This document shows, piece after piece, positions 41,269 to 49,458 of a stretch of 64,000 nt of DNA. The stretch's first letter is position 1. Each line of letters starts with the position of its first letter. Below the pieces are notes generated by a model. That model made no database searches and had not been told where the DNA came from. It worked only from the letters and a program-made list of their open reading frames with translations. The position numbers were made by a program, and so were the translations under genes. The DNA comes from Gordonia amarae NBRC 15530 (GTDB lineage Bacteria > Actinomycetota > Actinomycetes > Mycobacteriales > Mycobacteriaceae). The stretch spans positions 115,276 through 179,275 of the forward strand of contig NZ_BAED01000059.1 in the NCBI RefSeq assembly GCF_000241345.1, written 5' to 3'.

Positions 41269-42825
41269 ATGACCACTGGCGCCCAGGCCCTCATCTCCAC
41301 ACTGCGCGACGCGGGTGTGGACGTGTGTTTCGCCAACCCCGGCACGTCCGAGATGCATTTCGTCGCCGCACTCGACGATGTCCCCGAGATGCGCGGTGTG
41401 CTCTGCCTTTTCGAGGGTGTGGTCACCGGTGCGGCCGACGGCTACGGCCGCATCGCGGGCACGCCCGCCGCCACCCTCCTGCACCTGGGCCCCGGCATGG
41501 GCAACGGGATGGCCAACCTGCACAACGCGCGCCGCGCGCACGTCCCGCTGGTCAATGTCGTCGGTGATCACGCCACCTACCACAAGCAGTACGACGCTCC
41601 GCTGGAGTCGGATATCGAGCCGCTGGCCGAGTGGACACACGGCTGGGTGCGGCGCATCGAATCCGGTGACACCATCGGTGCCGACGCCGCCGCCGCGGTC
41701 GCCGCCGCGCAGGCCACCCCCGCCCAGGTGGCCACCCTGATCCTGCCCGCCGATATCTCGTGGAGTGAAGGAGGCGTGCCGGCGGGCCCGGCAGAACCCG
41801 AGACCCCACCCGCCCCGGACGCCGCTGTGGTGGCCGAGATCGCCGAGATCCTGCGCGGCGGTGAGCGCACCGTCATCCTCATCGGTGGCCCGGCCACCGG
41901 CGAGGCGGGACAGCTTGCGGCCGACCGGATCTCCGCCGCCACCGGCGCCACCGCATTGGTCGAGACCTTCCCGACCCGGCACACTCGCGGCGCCGGTATT
42001 CCGCATCTGGACCGTCTCGGCTATCTCGCCGAGGCCGCGATGGCGCAGCTCGACGGCGTCAAGCACCTGATCGTCGCCGGCACCGGCGCCCCCGTGTCGT
42101 TCTTCGCCTATCCCGGCAAACCGAGCAGTCTGGTGCCCGAGGAGGCTCAGGTGCACACCCTGGCAGGCCGCGATGTCGATGTCGTCGCCGCCCTGGAACA
42201 ACTCGCCGCCGCGGTGGCCCCCGACACCGAACCGCGCCTGGCCCCGGCGACCACCACCGAACTGCCCACCGGTGATCTCACTGTGCAGAACTGGGGTCAG
42301 GTGATCGCCGCACTGCTGCCGGAGAACGCCATCATCTCCGACGAGACCAACACCTCGGGACTGCTGCTGCCCGGTGTCACCGCGGGTTCGCCACGTCACG
42401 ATGTGCTCACCCTGACCGGTGGGGCGATCGGGCAGGGCCTACCGGTGTCGGTGGGTGCGGCGGTGGCCGCACCGGACCGTCCGGTGATCGCCCTGCAGGC
42501 CGACGGCAGTGCCGCCTACACGATTTCGGCACTGTGGACGATGGCCCGGGAGAATCTGAACGTCACCGTGGTGCTCATCAACAACCACGCCTACGCGATC
42601 CTGCGCCTGGAGCTGATGCGGACGGGTGCGGGTCAGGGCGGCCCCAAGGCCCGGCAACTGCTCGACCTGTCCAACCCGGACATGGATTTCTCGAAGATCG
42701 CCGCGGGCTTCGGGGTACCGTCCACCGTCGCCACCACCTGCGAGGAACTCGCCGAGCAGTTCAGCGCCGCACTCGCCGAACCCGGTCCGCACCTGATCGA
42801 CGCCCGCATCCCCCCGATGCTGTGA
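41269..42825 (+). CDS. ilvX: Acetolactate-synthase-like TPP enzyme, IlvX type
   Basis: The 518-residue product begins GAQALISTLRDAGVDVCFANPGTSEMHFVAALD, as in mycobacterial IlvX, a large-subunit-like homologue of acetohydroxyacid synthase outside the ilvBN operon. The TPP-activating Glu is about residue 48 (CLFEGVVTGAADGYGR); the TPP/Mg motif near 410 reads ADGSAAYTISALW ... NLNVTVVLINN in place of GDGS, with Asn-Asn kept. The N-terminal and C-terminal TPP domains flank a diverged central domain. No small regulatory subunit is nearby. It may use other 2-oxo acids (benzoylformate-decarboxylase-like chemistry) rather than make acetolactate. Confidence 0.85.
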   Translation: MTTGAQALISTLRDAGVDVCFANPGTSEMHFVAALDDVPEMRGVLCLFEGVVTGAADGYGRIAGTPAATLLHLGPGMGNGMANLHNARRAHVPLVNVVGDHATYHKQYDAPLESDIEPLAEWTHGWVRRIESGDTIGADAAAAVAAAQATPAQVATLILPADISWSEGGVPAGPAEPETPPAPDAAVVAEIAEILRGGERTVILIGGPATGEAGQLAADRISAATGATALVETFPTRHTRGAGIPHLDRLGYLAEAAMAQLDGVKHLIVAGTGAPVSFFAYPGKPSSLVPEEAQVHTLAGRDVDVVAALEQLAAAVAPDTEPRLAPATTTELPTGDLTVQNWGQVIAALLPENAIISDETNTSGLLLPGVTAGSPRHDVLTLTGGAIGQGLPVSVGAAVAAPDRPVIALQADGSAAYTISALWTMARENLNVTVVLINNHAYAILRLELMRTGAGQGGPKARQLLDLSNPDMDFSKIAAGFGVPSTVATTCEELAEQFSAALAEPGPHLIDARIPPML

Positions 42826-42830
42826 GCTGA

Positions 42831-42885
42831 GCGGACACCGGCGGCCGGGACAGGTTCACAACCGGTCCAGGCCGCCGGTATCCGC
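42831..42885. terminator. Very stable hairpin between convergent genes
   Basis: Arms 42831-42846 and 42870-42885 pair over 16 bases with one mismatch (core ACCGGCGGCC / GGCCGCCGGT). The loop itself can extend the stem (GGTT ... AACC). It separates ilvX (plus) from the GNAT gene (minus) and should stop transcription from both sides. Confidence 0.85.
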
Positions 42886-42896
42886 GGGGCTCGAAA

Positions 42897-43439
42897 TCAG
42901 GCGAGGGCGTCGGCGATGCCGACGGTCTCCAGGTTCTCCCAGGTGCTGTCCACCATGTGGGCGAGCATCAGTACGTCGCGCAGTTCGCCGTTGTGATCCC
43001 GGATGTGGTCGCGCAGCAGCGCTTCCCCGGTGAAGCCGAGGCTGCTGAACAGCTCGACGACGGCGTCGGAGTCGGTGGTCAGTTCCACCACCACCTTGCG
43101 CATCCCGGCCGACACCGCCTCACGTAGTGAGTGCTGAATGAGCTTGCGGCCCAAACCGCTTCCGCGGTCCTCGGGGTCCACGACCAGGCGCAGCTCACCG
43201 ACATGGTCGGACCAGCCGGGCAGCCGGTTGACGGTGGCGTAGCCGACGATCGCCCCGTCGGGCCGGCGGGCGATCCAGCGCAGGTCCGGGTCGTCGGCCA
43301 GCCGGGCGATGTAATCGGTGTCGTCCACCTGCACCCGGATCGCGGTGATGTCGCCGTCGTCGAGTTTGGCCAGCAGGGTGCGGAATTCGGCGATATCGCC
43401 GGCGGTGATGTTGGTGATGGTGATGTCCGGGTCGCTCAC
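42897..43439 (-). CDS. GNAT-family N-acetyltransferase
   Basis: The 180-residue product has the acetyl-CoA-binding motif ELRLVVDPEDRGSGLGRKLIQHSL (about 81-104, with R/Q-x-x-G-x-G/A as RGSGLG) and a family-like C-terminal part (FSSLGFTGEALLRDHIRD). The substrate is unknown. Its ATG overlaps the phaC stop by 4 bases, so it is cotranscribed with the polyhydroxyalkanoate genes and ends at the strong hairpin. Confidence 0.87.
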   Translation of the reverse strand: MSDPDITITNITAGDIAEFRTLLAKLDDGDITAIRVQVDDTDYIARLADDPDLRWIARRPDGAIVGYATVNRLPGWSDHVGELRLVVDPEDRGSGLGRKLIQHSLREAVSAGMRKVVVELTTDSDAVVELFSSLGFTGEALLRDHIRDHNGELRDVLMLAHMVDSTWENLETVGIADALA

Positions 43440-44515
43440 GCGTGTGCCTCGCTCTGCTTCTTGAGGAATTCGATGATGGTGGGGATGGTGGTCTTGGCGG
43501 CCGTGCGGCCCACCACCAGGCCGATATGTCCGCCCTTGAGCCGCAGCTGTTCGGAGTCTGCGGATCCGACCAGATCGTTGATGGGGGCCGCCGCGTCGAG
43601 CGGGACGATGTGGTCCTTCTCGCCCAGCACCGACAGGAACGGAACGGTGATGTCGCGCAGGCTGATCCGGTCACCGCCGAGCGTCAGCGAATCGTTGATG
43701 AAGGCGTTCTCCTCCATCAGCATCCCGAACATCTGCCGGGCCGTGGCGCCGGGCAGCGGGATGTGATCGGTGCTCCAGCCGTTCATCGCCTGGAAGGCCG
43801 CGACGTACTCGTCGTTCCACATCCGGTCCAGCAGGTCGACGTAGCTGGTCACCTCGCCGACCGGTTTCAGGGTGCGGAAGGCGTTGTAGATGACGCTGCC
43901 GGGAACATTGCCGTCGTCGCCGATGAGGTCCTCGACACCGGTGCCGGCCTGCCGGAACGAACTGCCCAGCGGCATCTTGTCGTAGTCCACCGGGCAGGCG
44001 ACGACGGTGTGGCTGCGGATCGGGGCGTCGGGGTGGTGGGCGCCGTGCAGCAGGGTGAGGTTGCCGCCGAAGCAGTAGCCGAGGATGTTGACCTCGTCGC
44101 AGTGCGCGGTGCGGCAGACCGCGTCGATGGCCGACGGGATGGCGCCGTCGGCGTAGTACTCCAGGTTGTTGCGGGCGTCGCGCTCGTCGGGTTCACCCCA
44201 GTCGAGCAGATAGACGTCGAAGCCCTCGCGCAGCAGGTGTTCGATGAAACTGTTGCCCGGCGACAGGTCCAGGATGTAGGCCTTGCTGACCAGGCTGAAC
44301 ACGATCAGCAGCGGCGGACGGTAACGCACGTCGTCGTTGCGGTACCGGAATAGCCGGGCGCGGCCGTTGCGCCACACCACATCCCGTGGCGTGGCCCCGA
44401 CCTTGGGTTTGCCGACGCCCGCGACCATTTTGATGCCGTTGCGGGCCCGGAGCGAGTTGCGCTCGACCTCCTTGCGGATGCGGTCGACGGCGCTGAGCGG
44501 ATTGGGCACGGCCAC
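43436..44515 (-). CDS. phaC: Polyhydroxyalkanoate synthase subunit PhaC (class III-like)
   Basis: PhaC polymerises 3-hydroxyacyl-CoA into storage polyester. The 359-residue length fits the short class III/IV catalytic subunits. The lipase-like box is GYCFGG with the nucleophile Cys148, and the triad is completed by Asp301 (LGEKDHIVP) and His330 (KGGHIGLVVG). The GTG start lies two bases after the stop of the small PhaE-like gene, so the two are probably made together, as PhaC and PhaE or PhaR are in class III/IV systems. A fatty acyl-CoA ligase is divergent from the locus. Confidence 0.93.
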   Translation of the reverse strand: MAVPNPLSAVDRIRKEVERNSLRARNGIKMVAGVGKPKVGATPRDVVWRNGRARLFRYRNDDVRYRPPLLIVFSLVSKAYILDLSPGNSFIEHLLREGFDVYLLDWGEPDERDARNNLEYYADGAIPSAIDAVCRTAHCDEVNILGYCFGGNLTLLHGAHHPDAPIRSHTVVACPVDYDKMPLGSSFRQAGTGVEDLIGDDGNVPGSVIYNAFRTLKPVGEVTSYVDLLDRMWNDEYVAAFQAMNGWSTDHIPLPGATARQMFGMLMEENAFINDSLTLGGDRISLRDITVPFLSVLGEKDHIVPLDAAAPINDLVGSADSEQLRLKGGHIGLVVGRTAAKTTIPTIIEFLKKQSEAHA

Positions 44516-44517
44516 CG

Positions 44518-44823
44518 TCAGTCCTCCTCGGTCGAGCGGGTGAGGTGGGACTGTTCGGCCAGTTGCAGACGCAACTGCCGGATCTCGTAGTCGAGTTCGC
44601 CGACCTGCCGGCGCAGCTTGCGCACATCGGAACCGGCCGGGATGTTCACCAGATGCCAGAGGGTGGCACCGGCGCCTTCGATGCGTTTGCCGGCCTCGCG
44701 GCGCACCATGCCGACGATTGCGGTGGTGGTGGCGAATTCCTCGGAATGCACCACCGCCTCGATGGTCGGGGTGAGCCGCTTCTCGGCGGCGTCGTACAGA
44801 TCGCGCAGGGAGGGCACGGTCAT
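44518..44823 (-). CDS. Small PhaE/PhaR-like accessory subunit
   Basis: The 101-residue product is helical. Its C-terminal half (VNIPAGSDVRKLRRQVGELD then YEIRQLRLQLAE, about 59-90) is a coiled coil with the NIPxxxDVRxLRxxV pattern seen at the ends of PhaE-type subunits and phasin-like proteins. Canonical PhaE is around 350 residues and PhaR around 200, so this would be a strongly reduced version. The assignment rests on position directly in front of phaC (same strand, 2-base gap) plus the coiled coil. It could instead be a granule-binding phasin. Confidence 0.62.
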   Translation of the reverse strand: MTVPSLRDLYDAAEKRLTPTIEAVVHSEEFATTTAIVGMVRREAGKRIEGAGATLWHLVNIPAGSDVRKLRRQVGELDYEIRQLRLQLAEQSHLTRSTEED

Positions 44824-45036
44824 CGCCTTTCACTGAGGCCGGACGCCGCGTGCGGTGTCCGGTCCGGAAGGTGCATCGGATCGGCGGCGCACCTCGACGG
44901 GCGAGACGACGGACTCCGATGCTGTGCTGTCGATCACAGTCTAGGCTTGCGGTGGTTACAGGCACACTCGACCCCGGCGGCCGGTGGTGCCCGGCGCCAG
45001 TATCACGGTCGCGACCCGCGAAGGAGAACCCGGAAG

Positions 45037-46689
45037 ATGATTCAGTCCACGATGCAGAGCGGCAACCTCTCGCTCGCGTCCCTTGTCGACTACAGCCGAA
45101 AATCGTTCCCGGAAGGAAAGGTACGTACCTGGACCGGATCGGATTTCCGGGACATCACCTTCGCCGAGATCGGGGCGCAGGGCGCCCAGCTCGCCCACGC
45201 CCTGACAGCGATCGGGATCGGCCGCGGCGACCGCGTGGCCACCTTCATGTGGAATAACAACGAACACCAGGTGGTGTACGCGGCGGTGCCGGCGATGGGG
45301 GCCGTGCTGCACACCGTGAACCTGCGGGTCTCGCCCGAGCAGGCGGTGTTCATCCTCAACCACGCCGAGGACAAGGTGATCCTGGTCGACGCCTCGGTCG
45401 CGCCGATGCTGTCGGGGTACGTCGCCGAGGCGCCGGGTCTGCGGCACGTGATCGTCGTCAACGGTCCGGTCGACTCGTTCACCGCACCCGACTGGGTCAC
45501 CGTGCACTCCTACGAGGATTTCCTCGCCGGGCATCCCACCACCTACGACTGGCCCGACGACATCGACGAGCGCGATGCTGCGGTGCTCTGCTACACCTCG
45601 GGCACCACCGGCGACCCGAAGGGTGTCGTCTACTCCCACCGCAGCATCTACCTTCATTCGCTGACCGCGACGTCGACCACCGGCCTGGGGATGTCCAATC
45701 GCGACACGATGCTGGCGATCGTGCCGATGTTCCACGTGATGAGCTGGGGCCTGCCGTACGCGGCGATGATGTGTGGGGCGACGATCATCATGCCCGACCG
45801 GTTCCTGCAGCCCGAGCCGCTGCTGGCGATGATGGAGGCCGGCCGGCCCTCGCTCGCGGCGGCGGTGCCCACCATCTGGCAGGGCGTGATGGGTCAGCTA
45901 CGGACCGCGCCGCAGGACATCTCGCACCTGCGGGAGGTGATCGTCGGCGGAGCGGCGGTGCCGCATTCGATGATCAAGGCGTTCGACGAGTTCAACGCCC
46001 CGATCACCCACGCCTGGGGCATGACCGAGACCTCGCCGCTCGGATCGATCGCCCGCCCGCCGGCCGGCGTCGACGACCCGGACGAGGCCTTCGCCTTCCG
46101 CGTCACCCAGGGACGTTTTCCGCCGCTGGTCGCCGGGCGCATCGTCGACGAGGAGGGCAACGAACTGCCCTGGGACGGTGAGGCCTCCGGCGAACTCGAG
46201 GTGTCCGGTCCGTGGATCACGGGGGCCTACTACCAGCCGGACGGCAATGTGAGCGCCCCCGACAAGTTCCGCGACGGCTGGTTGCGGACCGGCGACGTGG
46301 CCACGATCAGCCCGCACGGGTACATGACGATCGTCGACCGCACCAAGGACATCATCAAGACCGGCGGCGAGTGGATCAGTTCGGTGGAACTGGAGAACGC
46401 CGTCATGAGCAACCCGGTGGTGCTGGAGGCCACCGTGATCGGTGTGCCCGACGCGAAGTGGGACGAGCGGCCGTTCGTGCTGGCAGTGGTGGCCGGTGAG
46501 GAGCACGCCGACATCGAGGCCCACAAGGCGTTCCTGGCAGATCTGGTGCCGCGCTGGCAGATTCCCGAACGCTGGTCGTTCGTCACCGAGATCCCCAAGA
46601 CCTCGGTGGGCAAGTTCGACAAGAAGGCTGTTCGCAGCCGCTACGCCGAAGGCGGCTATCAGGTGCACGGCAAACCGGCCGGCGAGTAG
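45037..46689 (+). CDS. Medium/long-chain fatty acyl-CoA ligase
   Basis: The 550-residue product is an AMP-forming ligase: P-loop YTSGTTGDPKGVVYSHR (about 186-202), the motif HAWGMTETSPLG (about 324-335), GWLRTGDVATI and the catalytic Lys near the end in PKTSVGKFDKK. Relatives activate medium to long fatty acids. The AAGGAG ribosome site is 11 bases before the ATG. It is divergent from the phaE-like/phaC/GNAT operon, sharing a 213-base control region, and could supply acyl-CoA for polyester synthesis or beta-oxidation. Confidence 0.92.
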   Translation: MIQSTMQSGNLSLASLVDYSRKSFPEGKVRTWTGSDFRDITFAEIGAQGAQLAHALTAIGIGRGDRVATFMWNNNEHQVVYAAVPAMGAVLHTVNLRVSPEQAVFILNHAEDKVILVDASVAPMLSGYVAEAPGLRHVIVVNGPVDSFTAPDWVTVHSYEDFLAGHPTTYDWPDDIDERDAAVLCYTSGTTGDPKGVVYSHRSIYLHSLTATSTTGLGMSNRDTMLAIVPMFHVMSWGLPYAAMMCGATIIMPDRFLQPEPLLAMMEAGRPSLAAAVPTIWQGVMGQLRTAPQDISHLREVIVGGAAVPHSMIKAFDEFNAPITHAWGMTETSPLGSIARPPAGVDDPDEAFAFRVTQGRFPPLVAGRIVDEEGNELPWDGEASGELEVSGPWITGAYYQPDGNVSAPDKFRDGWLRTGDVATISPHGYMTIVDRTKDIIKTGGEWISSVELENAVMSNPVVLEATVIGVPDAKWDERPFVLAVVAGEEHADIEAHKAFLADLVPRWQIPERWSFVTEIPKTSVGKFDKKAVRSRYAEGGYQVHGKPAGE

Positions 46690-46704
46690 GCGCACACCAC
46701 CAAT

Positions 46705-46759
46705 CCCACGGATATCCCTCGGCATCGACATAATCTCCTCGCCGGGGCATATCCGTGGG
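46705..46759. terminator. Long hairpin between convergent genes
   Basis: CCCACGGATAT (46705-46715) and ATATCCGTGGG (46749-46759) are perfect inverted copies; the pairing extends outward through AA/TT and inward through CC/GG and GGC/GCC. It lies between the stops of the acyl-CoA ligase and the GNAT-synthetase fusion and should act in both directions. Confidence 0.8.
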
Positions 46760-46773
46760 GTTTACGGCAACTC

Positions 46774-49458
46774 TCACCCGATCCGGCGCGGTGTGCTGCG
46801 GCGTGGCGCCGATCCGATCCGGACCTGCCCGGACAGCACGGCCGCACCGGACGCGGAGGCGAGGATCGGTTCCAGGTTCAGTTCTCGGATCTCCGGGATG
46901 AGATCGCACAACGCCGACACCCGCTCGACGAGGTCGGCGAGGGCCTGTTTATCGGCCGGTTCGGTGCAGGCCAGCCCGTCGAGCACGGGGGCGGCGCGGG
47001 GCGCGTCGATCAGCGTGCGGGCGTCTTCCGGGCCGAGCGGCAGGGCCCGGTAGGCCCGGTCGCCGAGAAGTTCGGTGACCATCCCGGACAGCCCGAACGA
47101 CACCAGCGAACCGAACGACGGGTCGTCGTGGACCTTGATGGAGCAGCCGATCCCTTTGGCCGCCATGCGTTGTACGTGCACGTGCGGCGAGCCGGAGGCC
47201 GCCGCGATGTCGCGATAGGCGCGGGTCACCTGATCAGGACCTTCGAGGTCGAGCCGCACACCGCTCATGTCGGGGCGGTTCCGCCAGCCTTCGCTGGTTG
47301 CCTTGATCGCCACCGGGTAGCCCAATTCCTCTGCCGCGCACACCGCTTCGTCGGCGGTGGCCACCTCGCGGAAGTCGACAGGGTGAATGCCGAAGCAGTC
47401 CAGCAGGTCTGCCACGTCCTGGTCGGACAGCCGGCCGTGGTCGGTGGCGCCCCGGCGCAGGGCGCTCACGACGATCTCGTGGGCGCGGTCGACGTCGATT
47501 CCGTTCGGATGGCGCGGGACGGAGATGGGCCGGCCGCGCCACTGCGCGTACTTCCACACCCGTTGCAGGGCGCGCACCGCGCGGTCCGGATCGGGGAACG
47601 ACGGCACCGAACCCACATCGGGCATGCCGTCGGATCCGTTGACGGCCAGCAGTTCCGGGATGCCGTTCGCGCCGGCGAACACGGTGATGATCGGCTTGGT
47701 CTCCGAACGGACCGATCGCAGTGGCGCGGCGAACGGTTCCATCGGTATCGGGACCGGGGGCGCCACGAGCGCGACGACGGCGTCGACGTCGGGGTCGGCC
47801 ACCACCTTCGCCAGTGTCGTCCCGAACTCCTCCGGACCGACCGCCGGACCGAGGATCTCGGTGCGGGATGCGACCAGGCCGCCGGACCGGACGATATCCA
47901 CCGCCAGCAGTCCCAGGGGTGCGCTGGTGCTGATGACGGCGGTGCGCGGTCCCGCGGGCAGCGGCTGGTGGCACAGGATCATCGCGCAGTCGAACATCTT
48001 CACGATCGAATCGACGGCGATCACACCGGCCTGATGAAACACGTTGGCGGCCACCGTGTTATCGATCGCGGGTGCGTCGCCGTGCGCGTCCGGGCGGTCG
48101 ATGCGGCTGCTCTTGACCACCACGATCGGCTTGTCGCGGGCCATCCGCCGCGCCAGGTGCAAGAACTTGCGCGGGTTGCCCAGTGATTCGAGATAGAGCA
48201 GGACCGCGGCGGTGTCCGGATCCGAATCCCAGTACTGCAGAAGGTCGTTGGCGGATACGTCGGCGCGGTTGCCCGCCGACACGAACGTCGACAGGCCCAG
48301 ACGCCGGGCAGCCGCCTCCTGCAGCACCGTGGCACCGAGGGGATCGGACTGGCAGAAGAACCCCGCCCGGCCCCGTCCCGGAAGCTTCGGGGCGAGTGTG
48401 GCGTTCATCGAGATCGCCGGGTCGTTGCTCGCGATGCCCAGCGCGTTGGGACCGACGAGCCGCATCCCGTGCGCCCGCGCCTCCCGGACGAGACGTCGTT
48501 GGGCGGCGTAGCCGTCGGCGTCGGAATCGGCGAATCCCGCCGACAGCACCAGCAGTCCTTTGACGCCCTTGTCGAGGCAGTCGTCGAGGACCACGTCGAT
48601 ATCGGAGGCCGGTACCGCAACGATCGCGAGGTCGACCCGATTGGGGATGTCGCGCACGGAGGGGTAGGTGGGGACGCCCTGCACCGATCGGCGTTTGGCG
48701 TTGACCGGATAGACCGGCCCGGTGAAGCCGCCGGCGAGCAGGTTGACCAGCACCGCATGCCCCACCTTGCCCCTGGTGGGGGAGGCGCCGATCACGGCGA
48801 TCGACTGGGGGGACAACAGATTCCGGATACTGCGCGATTCCGATGCGCGTTCGCGGGCGTTGCGCACCTGCAGCAGTGCTTCCGTCGGATCGATCGCGAA
48901 CTCGAGTTCGAGGACCTCATCGCCGTCGAGGTCGACGGCCTCCCCGTCGTAGGTGCCGCTGACCTGATAGCCGGCCTCCCGGAACACCCGGACCATGCCC
49001 TGGTTCTCGGCGAGGACGTTGGCCTCGAACCGCTCGATGCCGTTCTCGGCGGCCGCGCCGGCCAGATGCTCGAGCAGCACCGACCCGAGACCGCGCCGCT
49101 GATGGTCGTCGGAAACCGTGAAAGCGACCTCAGCGCACGGGGATCCGGGTTCGCCCTCATAGACGCCGACGGCGATGATGTCGTCGCCGAGCAGCGCGAT
49201 CAGGCACACGCGGTAGCGGTTGTCGACGTGGGTGCACCGGTACACCTCGTTCGGGGTGAGCTGCGGATGCGGCTCGAAGTACCGCCGGAAGATGCTCTGC
49301 TCGGACAGTTTCGAGTGAAACGACACCAGCTTGAACGCGTCGTCGGGGGTGATCGGGCGCAGGTGCACCACGCCGCCGTCGGCGGCCAGCACGTCGGCGC
49401 GCCAGTCCTCGGGGTAGCTCGGGCGTTCGGCGGTGCCCTCGGCCGCGTCGTCAGACAT
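46774..49458 (-). CDS. GNAT / NDP-forming acyl-CoA synthetase fusion, putative protein lysine acetyltransferase
   Basis: The 894-residue product has an N-terminal GNAT domain (about 30-195, with acetyl-CoA loop RRGLGSVLLEHL at 121-132), then a CoA-binding domain (about 210-335), succinyl-CoA-ligase-like flavodoxin domains (about 345-680) and an ATP-grasp domain (about 700-885). The order GNAT-first is the reverse of Salmonella Pat. At the place of the phospho-accepting SHTG motif of real ADP-forming synthetases it reads IDNTVA (465-470), with Asn467 for His. The synthetase part is thus probably a ligand sensor, as proposed for Pat. ATG overlaps the acuC stop by 8 bases. Confidence 0.88.
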   Translation of the reverse strand: MSDDAAEGTAERPSYPEDWRADVLAADGGVVHLRPITPDDAFKLVSFHSKLSEQSIFRRYFEPHPQLTPNEVYRCTHVDNRYRVCLIALLGDDIIAVGVYEGEPGSPCAEVAFTVSDDHQRRGLGSVLLEHLAGAAAENGIERFEANVLAENQGMVRVFREAGYQVSGTYDGEAVDLDGDEVLELEFAIDPTEALLQVRNARERASESRSIRNLLSPQSIAVIGASPTRGKVGHAVLVNLLAGGFTGPVYPVNAKRRSVQGVPTYPSVRDIPNRVDLAIVAVPASDIDVVLDDCLDKGVKGLLVLSAGFADSDADGYAAQRRLVREARAHGMRLVGPNALGIASNDPAISMNATLAPKLPGRGRAGFFCQSDPLGATVLQEAAARRLGLSTFVSAGNRADVSANDLLQYWDSDPDTAAVLLYLESLGNPRKFLHLARRMARDKPIVVVKSSRIDRPDAHGDAPAIDNTVAANVFHQAGVIAVDSIVKMFDCAMILCHQPLPAGPRTAVISTSAPLGLLAVDIVRSGGLVASRTEILGPAVGPEEFGTTLAKVVADPDVDAVVALVAPPVPIPMEPFAAPLRSVRSETKPIITVFAGANGIPELLAVNGSDGMPDVGSVPSFPDPDRAVRALQRVWKYAQWRGRPISVPRHPNGIDVDRAHEIVVSALRRGATDHGRLSDQDVADLLDCFGIHPVDFREVATADEAVCAAEELGYPVAIKATSEGWRNRPDMSGVRLDLEGPDQVTRAYRDIAAASGSPHVHVQRMAAKGIGCSIKVHDDPSFGSLVSFGLSGMVTELLGDRAYRALPLGPEDARTLIDAPRAAPVLDGLACTEPADKQALADLVERVSALCDLIPEIRELNLEPILASASGAAVLSGQVRIGSAPRRSTPRRIG

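Noticed and set aside
43436..44965. Longer PhaC with a 150-residue N-terminal extension
   Set aside because: The extension is the out-of-frame reading of the PhaE-like gene and the spacer before it; the class III length and the GTG two bases after the PhaE-like stop favour the 359-residue form.
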